From the NCBI RefSeq assembly GCF_900637655.1, contig NZ_LR134384.1:3078501-3142500 (forward strand): 64,000 bases of DNA, in the 5' to 3' direction. The position numbers and the translations under genes are program-made. This stretch comes from Segatella oris. Its GTDB lineage: Bacteria; Bacteroidota; Bacteroidia; Bacteroidales; Bacteroidaceae. Below, piece by piece: positions 59,433 to 64,000 of the stretch (the stretch's first letter is position 1; each line of letters begins with the position of its first letter). Under the pieces are notes generated by a model that worked only from the letters and a program-made list of their open reading frames with translations, was not told where the DNA came from and ran no database searches.

Positions 59433-60512
59433 ATGATGAGAAACACTTTTGGCAATATATTCACGCTCACTACCTTTGGTGAAAGTCACGGTGTGGCTGT
59501 GGGAGGCGTTGTTGATGGTATGCCTGCCGGCATAGCTATCGACATGGAGTTCATCCAGAACGAACTGAACCGTCGTCGACCGGGCCAGAGTAAAATTACT
59601 ACAAGCCGTGCTGAACCGGACAAGGTAGAGTTTTTCAGTGGTGTCTTTGATGGTAAATCCACTGGAACACCAATCGGTTTTGCTGTCTACAACACTAATC
59701 AGCACTCGAAAGACTATGACAACATGCGTGATTTATTCCGCCCTTCGCATGCCGATTTCACGTATTATGCAAAATATGGGCTACGCGATCATCGTGGTGG
59801 TGGTCGTTCTTCGGCCCGCATCACCATAGCCCGCTGTGTGGCAGGAGCCTTGGCCAAGCTTGTGCTCCGCAAGCTGAATATCAGTGTCAGAGCTTATACT
59901 TCGCAAGTGGGAGACATTGCGCTTGACCACGATTACCGTCATTACGACCTCAACACCACAGAAGATAATATCGTTCGCTGCCCGGATCAGGAGATGGCTG
60001 CACGCATGGCAGCACTCATTGCACAGGTAAAAGCAGAGGGAGACACCATTGGTGGCGTTATCAGTTGCGTCATTCAAGGTTGTCCTGTAGGACTCGGAGA
60101 ACCGGAGTTCAGTAAACTTCATGCCCAGTTGGGAGCCGCCATGCTCGGTATCAACGCCGTGAAAGGCTTTGAATATGGTATGGGTTTTGCGGGAGTGGGA
60201 CAGCGTGGCAGCACCATGAACGATGCTTTTGTGTCACATCATGGCCAGATTTCAACGGTAACCAATCACAGTGGAGGAATTCAAGGAGGCATCAGCAATG
60301 GCGAGGATATTTATTTTCGCGTTGCATTCAAGCCCGTAGCTACGCTTCTCATGCCACAACAGACCGTTGATATCCAAGGTCATTCTGCAACGATAGATGT
60401 CCGTGGGCGTCATGATCCCTGCGTATTGCCGAGAGCAGTCCCTGTTGTTGAAGCTATGGCTGCTATGGTAATATTAGACAATTATCTTCTGAATTTGACC
60501 ACAAAAGTATAA
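59433..60512 (+). CDS. aroC: Chorismate synthase
   Basis: 359 residues; a second ATG (59436) is an equally good start. Family signatures are [11 protein letters not shown] near residue 10, [37 protein letters not shown], and [12 protein letters not shown] late in the chain with [19 protein letters not shown]. It makes chorismate from EPSP using reduced FMN (EC 4.2.3.5), the last shikimate step. Cotranscribed with the slyD-like gene. Confidence 0.95.
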   Translation: MMRNTFGNIFTLTTFGESHGVAVGGVVDGMPAGIAIDMEFIQNELNRRRPGQSKITTSRAEPDKVEFFSGVFDGKSTGTPIGFAVYNTNQHSKDYDNMRDLFRPSHADFTYYAKYGLRDHRGGGRSSARITIARCVAGALAKLVLRKLNISVRAYTSQVGDIALDHDYRHYDLNTTEDNIVRCPDQEMAARMAALIAQVKAEGDTIGGVISCVIQGCPVGLGEPEFSKLHAQLGAAMLGINAVKGFEYGMGFAGVGQRGSTMNDAFVSHHGQISTVTNHSGGIQGGISNGEDIYFRVAFKPVATLLMPQQTVDIQGHSATIDVRGRHDPCVLPRAVPVVEAMAAMVILDNYLLNLTTKV

Positions 60513-60550
60513 AAAGAGTAATTTTTTTTACTTATTTTATACTTGAATTG

Positions 60551-60581
60551 TTTGCTTTTTGCATAAAAGGTATTATTTTTG
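60551..60581 (+). promoter_or_regulatory. Promoter of a candidate small RNA
   Basis: TTTG (60551-60554), 19 nt, TATTTTTG (60574-60581): consensus, 38 bp after the aroC stop, with no ORF downstream. Confidence 0.65.
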
Positions 60582-60585
60582 TATC

Positions 60586-60684
60586 GGCGATTACGAAGTT
60601 CGTGAGAATGGATAATCGTCTTAGTTAAGTCTAGTTTAGTTTTTGTGTTGGTTGAGGGCAGTCAATTGGCTGCCCTCATTTTTT
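60586..60684 (+). ncRNA. Candidate intergenic small RNA, about 100 nt
   Basis: A consensus promoter (60551-60581) and an intrinsic terminator (TGAGGGCA 60653-60660 with TGCCCTCA 60671-60678, then T6) bracket about 100 nt without an ORF. The 5' part contains short complementary pieces (GCGATTACGA and TCGTGAGAATGG with GATAATCGTC), so it can fold. It belongs to no RNA family that I recognise. Confidence 0.55.
60653..60684 (+). terminator. Intrinsic terminator of the candidate small RNA
   Basis: Perfect 8-bp stem TGAGGGCA / TGCCCTCA with a 10-nt loop, followed by six T. Confidence 0.8.
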
Positions 60685-60855
60685 GTGGAGGAAAGACCGA
60701 AAGAGACTGAAAAGATATTGCACACAGGATGAAATTCTAAGTTTTCCCTATTTCATGTAAACATTGCTTTCTATCTTTATTCAATTCGTTAATAATCAAG
60801 AAGTTATGAGTTTTGAATGGAATTGTGTGGCAATATGCTGTAGAAAAGCGTTGTT

Positions 60856-60965
60856 ATCTGCGTCAAATCACCTCGCCATCTGCATCAAGTTAGCACGTGT
60901 TTTGAGTCAAAATGCGGTGTAATCTGCATCAAGTTATCGCGTTGAATGACGCAAATTGGAAACCG
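60856..60965 (+). repeat. 22-bp phased array, five units (aroC-TonB gap)
   Basis: Units start at 60856, 60878, 60900, 60922 and 60944 with the core at unit position 4: TGCGTCA, TGCATCA, TGAGTCA, TGCATCA, TGACGCA. As at 7.9, 34.1 and 43.4 kb it lies downstream of a promoter-hairpin unit (the candidate small RNA). The remainder of the 809-bp gap 60513-61321 has an 18-nt-spaced promoter for the receptor gene and no other feature that I can support. Confidence 0.75.
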
Positions 60966-61238
60966 AGTATTTTGAAATCAGGAATTAACACCTTTTTTCT
61001 CATTTTCCTTCTCCTGCTTGGCTGTATTTTAAATTGGTAGTTTCAAGCCGATAACCTTTGCAAAGATAAGAAGGCGGTGCCGGCAATATGCCTCTGCATT
61101 CAATATTGCAAGTGGGCCGACATGGTTGTCACTGTTCATGATTTTTACAGTTATTAGCAGATTATAGAGGATGACAGCTTGGGGTAGACAGGGCTTAGAA
61201 CCAAATGAAAACCGTTTAAAATACTCATTTGTAGGTAT

Positions 61239-61268
61239 TGTTTGCAGTATTGTTATTTTTTAATTTTG
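61239..61268 (+). promoter_or_regulatory. Promoter of the TonB-dependent receptor
   Basis: TTTG (61239-61242), 18 nt, TAATTTTG (61261-61268); leader about 50 nt to ATG 61322. Confidence 0.5.
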
Positions 61269-61321
61269 CAAAAAATATTTTGATATTTTATACATTGCAG
61301 CATTGAAAGGGTTTTAGAATC

Positions 61322-64000
61322 ATGAGAGTTATCGCACCAATTCTATGTAGGCGGATGCGTGTTTTTGTTTTGTTTATGGTCTTAGTATTGTGCCCTTGTG
61401 TTCAATTCTTGCGGGCCAGCACCACTGAAGAAAGCGTTTCATTGACGATTACAGACCGCGAAGGGCAGGCTTTGCCTTTTGCTTCAGTTATCGTGGAGAG
61501 TGCCGGTCTCACCTATACTGCCGATGCGCAAGGGCAACTTCGTCTCAAGTCGACCCTCTTCACAGGCAAGGGGACACGACTGACTGTGTCGTATTTGGGA
61601 AAAGCCACGCGCAGTTTGACCATTACGCAAGAGGCTGTTGCGAAGAATAAGAAGATAAACATAGCATTAGACGACAACAACCTCTATCTGAAAGGCGTTC
61701 AAGTGAATGCTACGCGCACGCCAAGACACAGCAACTCTTCAATGCTGATACAGCGAAACACGATTGACAACATCCAAGCTTACAGCATGGCCGACATCGT
61801 TCAGTCACTTCCGGGAAAGGCTATTCTCAATACCGACATGCACAATGCCAGCTTTCTGACTCTGCGCTCGGCATTGCAGGGAGACCTGCAGAACCCGCTC
61901 GATGCTTATTCGCGTAACAAGCTTAACGACTATGTGCGTAATGCTGCTTTCGGTATTGCCTATGTGGTGGACGGCACTCCTATCTCCAACAACACCAACA
62001 TGCAGCTTGACAGTTATGGTAAGTGGGGTGGGGTGAAGATGTTTAATCGCCGTTTCAATACCGATAATAATGAGAATGTGGGCAGTGGAAATGACCTGCG
62101 TTTAATTCCCGCATCATCTATAGAGAGTGTTGAAGTCATATCGGGTGTGGCTCCGGTAAAATATGGCGACCTGAGCAGTGGGGCTGTCATCATCAATCGT
62201 CGTGCCGGACTTACTCCTTTCTATGGCAGTGTAAAGGTGCAGTATGACATTTTCAATGCATCGTTGGGAAAGGGTTTCTCTCTCGGTGAACGTTGGGGAT
62301 TGCTTAATCTCAACGTAGACTATATGCACAGTACACGCGACCGACGCGACCGATTGAAGACCAATGCCAACATTGCTTTCAATGCCACGTGGACGCATAC
62401 ACTTAGTAGGGCCTTGGGTTGGAAGAACACAATCTCTGCTGATTTCTCCAAGAATATCGACGGACTGAAAAGTGATCCCGATGCAACACTCAATAGAACA
62501 CGAACCGACAGGCAGAACCTTCGCTTGGCTTTCCGCGGTGCACTTTCACCCCAGGAAAATGCTTTCATCGATGGTATAGACTATAATTTCTCGCTCTCTC
62601 TGTCGCATCAATACGACATGCACGAAGAGTTTATCGCTAACAACAGGCTTAATCTCATCACCGATGCCTATACTAACGGGCTGCACGAAACTGATGTTGC
62701 ACCACCTTATTATAATGCGCTTTTGGAGATTGATGGCAAACCTTTGGCGCTCTCGGGTAATATCGAAGCGCGTAGGACGCTGAAATGGGGACAATCCACA
62801 CATACGCTTAGTCTGGGTTTCTTCGCTCGTCATGAGTCCAATCATGGTCGGGGAAAGATTTTCAATGCTGAAACACCGTTCTATGATGGTGGGCAAGGTG
62901 GCCGCGGTGACCGTTCTTATAAGTATCGCAACCGCATCCAACTAAATCAATCAGGACTCTATGTGCAGGATAAATTCATGTTGTCTACAGCCCATGGAAC
63001 GCTTAGTACAACGGCAGGTGTGCGACTTGAATTCCAGAACCGACGCTTTGCAGCCAGTCCGCGCATCAATACGATGTGGGCCTTTGACAATGGGTTGAGC
63101 TTCAATGCAGCCTATGGTATCAGTTATAAGATACCCGCCACAGCTTATCTCTATCCCGAAAACGTGTATTTCGACCGTCTTGTGTACAGCAATTACAGCA
63201 ATAATGCCAAAGAACGACTGTTTTTATACAAGACAAAGGTCGTTGATCCCACCAATCCCAACCTGCGTTCTCCTTATACTCACAGCTTCGAATTGGGTAC
63301 AACATACGCCAAGTCCAACTTCAATACATCGCTGACAGGCTATCTGAAGATTGATCAGAGAGGCATAAGTTCAGAGGCTGTGCTCGATACTATGTGGGTT
63401 CAGCGCTATGAAACCGTATCTCAGCAGCCCAATCAGTGCCCCATTTATGCACCAAAGGGCGCTCCCGAGCTGATTATCGACTATTACTATACGCCTCGCA
63501 ACCAGCTTTACAGCCGTAATGCAGGCTTGGAATGGATTGGAGGTCTGCGCAATATCAAACCTATAGGATTGGATGTTAACTTCTCTATGGTTTATAATTA
63601 CAGCTTTTACTATCAGAAAGGGGAACGCATGGGCACAAGCATCGACCTTGATAAAGAGGCGGTTGCCGGTATCTATAAGCCAACGAAGAACAGTTCTAAC
63701 GAACTCATCTCAACCCTTAGTCTTACCAAGCAGATCCCTACTCTTGGCTTGATATTCAATCTGCGCTTGCAAAACTTCTGGTTCCGACACTTTAATCGTC
63801 ATGGCTTTGATATCTATCCTATCGGCTATATCGATCAGAATTTTCATCGTGTATATCTTGATGAAGAGCAGCGTAAAGACATTCGCTGGACTTATATCCG
63901 ACTGAAAGACAGTGAACCTGTAAATATCTCGCAGCCTATCATCATTCCCAACTGTCATCTTCGGGTGTCTAAGGAGATTGGAAAAAAACTGCGCCTTTCG
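61322..64000 (+). CDS. TonB-dependent outer-membrane receptor, 3' truncated
   Basis: 893 codons are visible and the frame is open to the window end. Start at ATG 61322 or 61355; a signal peptide follows (VFVLFMVLVLCPCVQFLRAS). Residues about 40-120 are a carboxypeptidase-like beta domain (LTITDREGQALPFASVIVES and ADAQGQLRL). Then comes the plug domain (SMADIVQSLPGKAILNTD, YVVDGTPISNNTNMQLD and SIESVEVISGVAPVKYGDLS, a TonB-plug signature). Long beta strands of the barrel follow from about 300, with frequent aromatic girdle residues. No SusD follows within the window, so substrate (siderophore, peptide or glycan) cannot be told. Confidence 0.9.
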   Translation, partial: MRVIAPILCRRMRVFVLFMVLVLCPCVQFLRASTTEESVSLTITDREGQALPFASVIVESAGLTYTADAQGQLRLKSTLFTGKGTRLTVSYLGKATRSLTITQEAVAKNKKINIALDDNNLYLKGVQVNATRTPRHSNSSMLIQRNTIDNIQAYSMADIVQSLPGKAILNTDMHNASFLTLRSALQGDLQNPLDAYSRNKLNDYVRNAAFGIAYVVDGTPISNNTNMQLDSYGKWGGVKMFNRRFNTDNNENVGSGNDLRLIPASSIESVEVISGVAPVKYGDLSSGAVIINRRAGLTPFYGSVKVQYDIFNASLGKGFSLGERWGLLNLNVDYMHSTRDRRDRLKTNANIAFNATWTHTLSRALGWKNTISADFSKNIDGLKSDPDATLNRTRTDRQNLRLAFRGALSPQENAFIDGIDYNFSLSLSHQYDMHEEFIANNRLNLITDAYTNGLHETDVAPPYYNALLEIDGKPLALSGNIEARRTLKWGQSTHTLSLGFFARHESNHGRGKIFNAETPFYDGGQGGRGDRSYKYRNRIQLNQSGLYVQDKFMLSTAHGTLSTTAGVRLEFQNRRFAASPRINTMWAFDNGLSFNAAYGISYKIPATAYLYPENVYFDRLVYSNYSNNAKERLFLYKTKVVDPTNPNLRSPYTHSFELGTTYAKSNFNTSLTGYLKIDQRGISSEAVLDTMWVQRYETVSQQPNQCPIYAPKGAPELIIDYYYTPRNQLYSRNAGLEWIGGLRNIKPIGLDVNFSMVYNYSFYYQKGERMGTSIDLDKEAVAGIYKPTKNSSNELISTLSLTKQIPTLGLIFNLRLQNFWFRHFNRHGFDIYPIGYIDQNFHRVYLDEEQRKDIRWTYIRLKDSEPVNISQPIIIPNCHLRVSKEIGKKLRLS

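Overview
The window looks like the chromosome of a Bacteroidales bacterium, most plausibly Prevotella-like. The gene set is typical of that order: meso-diaminopimelate dehydrogenase Ddh, a long PurL, a SecG / TPR / LptE / sigma-54 regulator cluster, an agmatine deiminase pathway, DUF349 and two-domain oxidoreductases. Many promoters also have the Bacteroidetes form TTTG - 19/20 nt - TAnnTTTG. The first 4.58 kb differs and is the right-hand end of a prophage.

Layout. 1-4585: phage end with a tail-fibre S74 chaperone domain (cut by the window edge), three unknown structural-type genes, a strongly folded 140-nt intergenic region, a small HTH-like protein, a D12-class adenine methyltransferase and a thymidylate-synthase-fold protein. 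It finishes in three copies of a 15-bp motif, as expected for a Mu-like transposable phage terminus. 4.7-9.2 kb: DUF349 protein, CorA, Ddh. 9.5-16 kb: small membrane protein, EamA exporter, a pair of half-size ChrA proteins and purL. 16.5-22.5 kb: membrane MutS-like ATPase, a carboxypeptidase-like-domain protein, an OmpA lipoprotein, and queD-queE-cls. 22.6-33.7 kb: dnaG, NDH-2, tRNA-His, secG, TPR protein, lptE, sigma-54 regulator, flippase-like protein, pdxA, lipoprotein, rlmN. 34.4-39.4 kb: a glycosyltransferase/HIT fusion, SpoIID-domain protein and AmpG-like transporter, read here as a cell-wall module. 39.5-43.1 kb: agmatine to putrescine genes plus a probably frameshifted membrane gene. 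43.8-50.1 kb: FetA-like pseudo-ATPase with FetB, NUC1 endonuclease, Nif3, zinc-ribbon protein, AraC-type regulator, a TTD14-like ATPase/CYTH protein, a phosphodiesterase. 50.7-64 kb: nrdD-nrdG, HsdR_N-like protein, holA, XRE regulator, pyrK-pyrD, SlyD-like FKBP, aroC, a candidate small RNA and the start of a TonB-dependent receptor.

The most unusual signal is outside the genes. Eight of the nine host intergenic gaps longer than about 490 bp contain arrays in which a core TGNNNCA (mostly TGCGTCA, TGACGCA, TGCATCA or TGATGCA) recurs exactly every 22 bp, while the intervening bases are loosely conserved. At three loci (7.9, 34.1 and 43.4 kb) the array belongs to a longer element carrying its own promoter directly followed by a hairpin and T-run. 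The copies at 34.1 and 43.4 kb align over about 295 bp. I know of no named family that fits.

The second notable signal is the phage thymidylate-synthase homologue. It keeps the catalytic Cys and the phosphate-binding Arg at matching spacing but has Asp where dUMP enzymes have Asn177, the substitution associated with cytosine-nucleotide enzymes. Beside a DNA methyltransferase, it suggests a phage DNA base-modification module.
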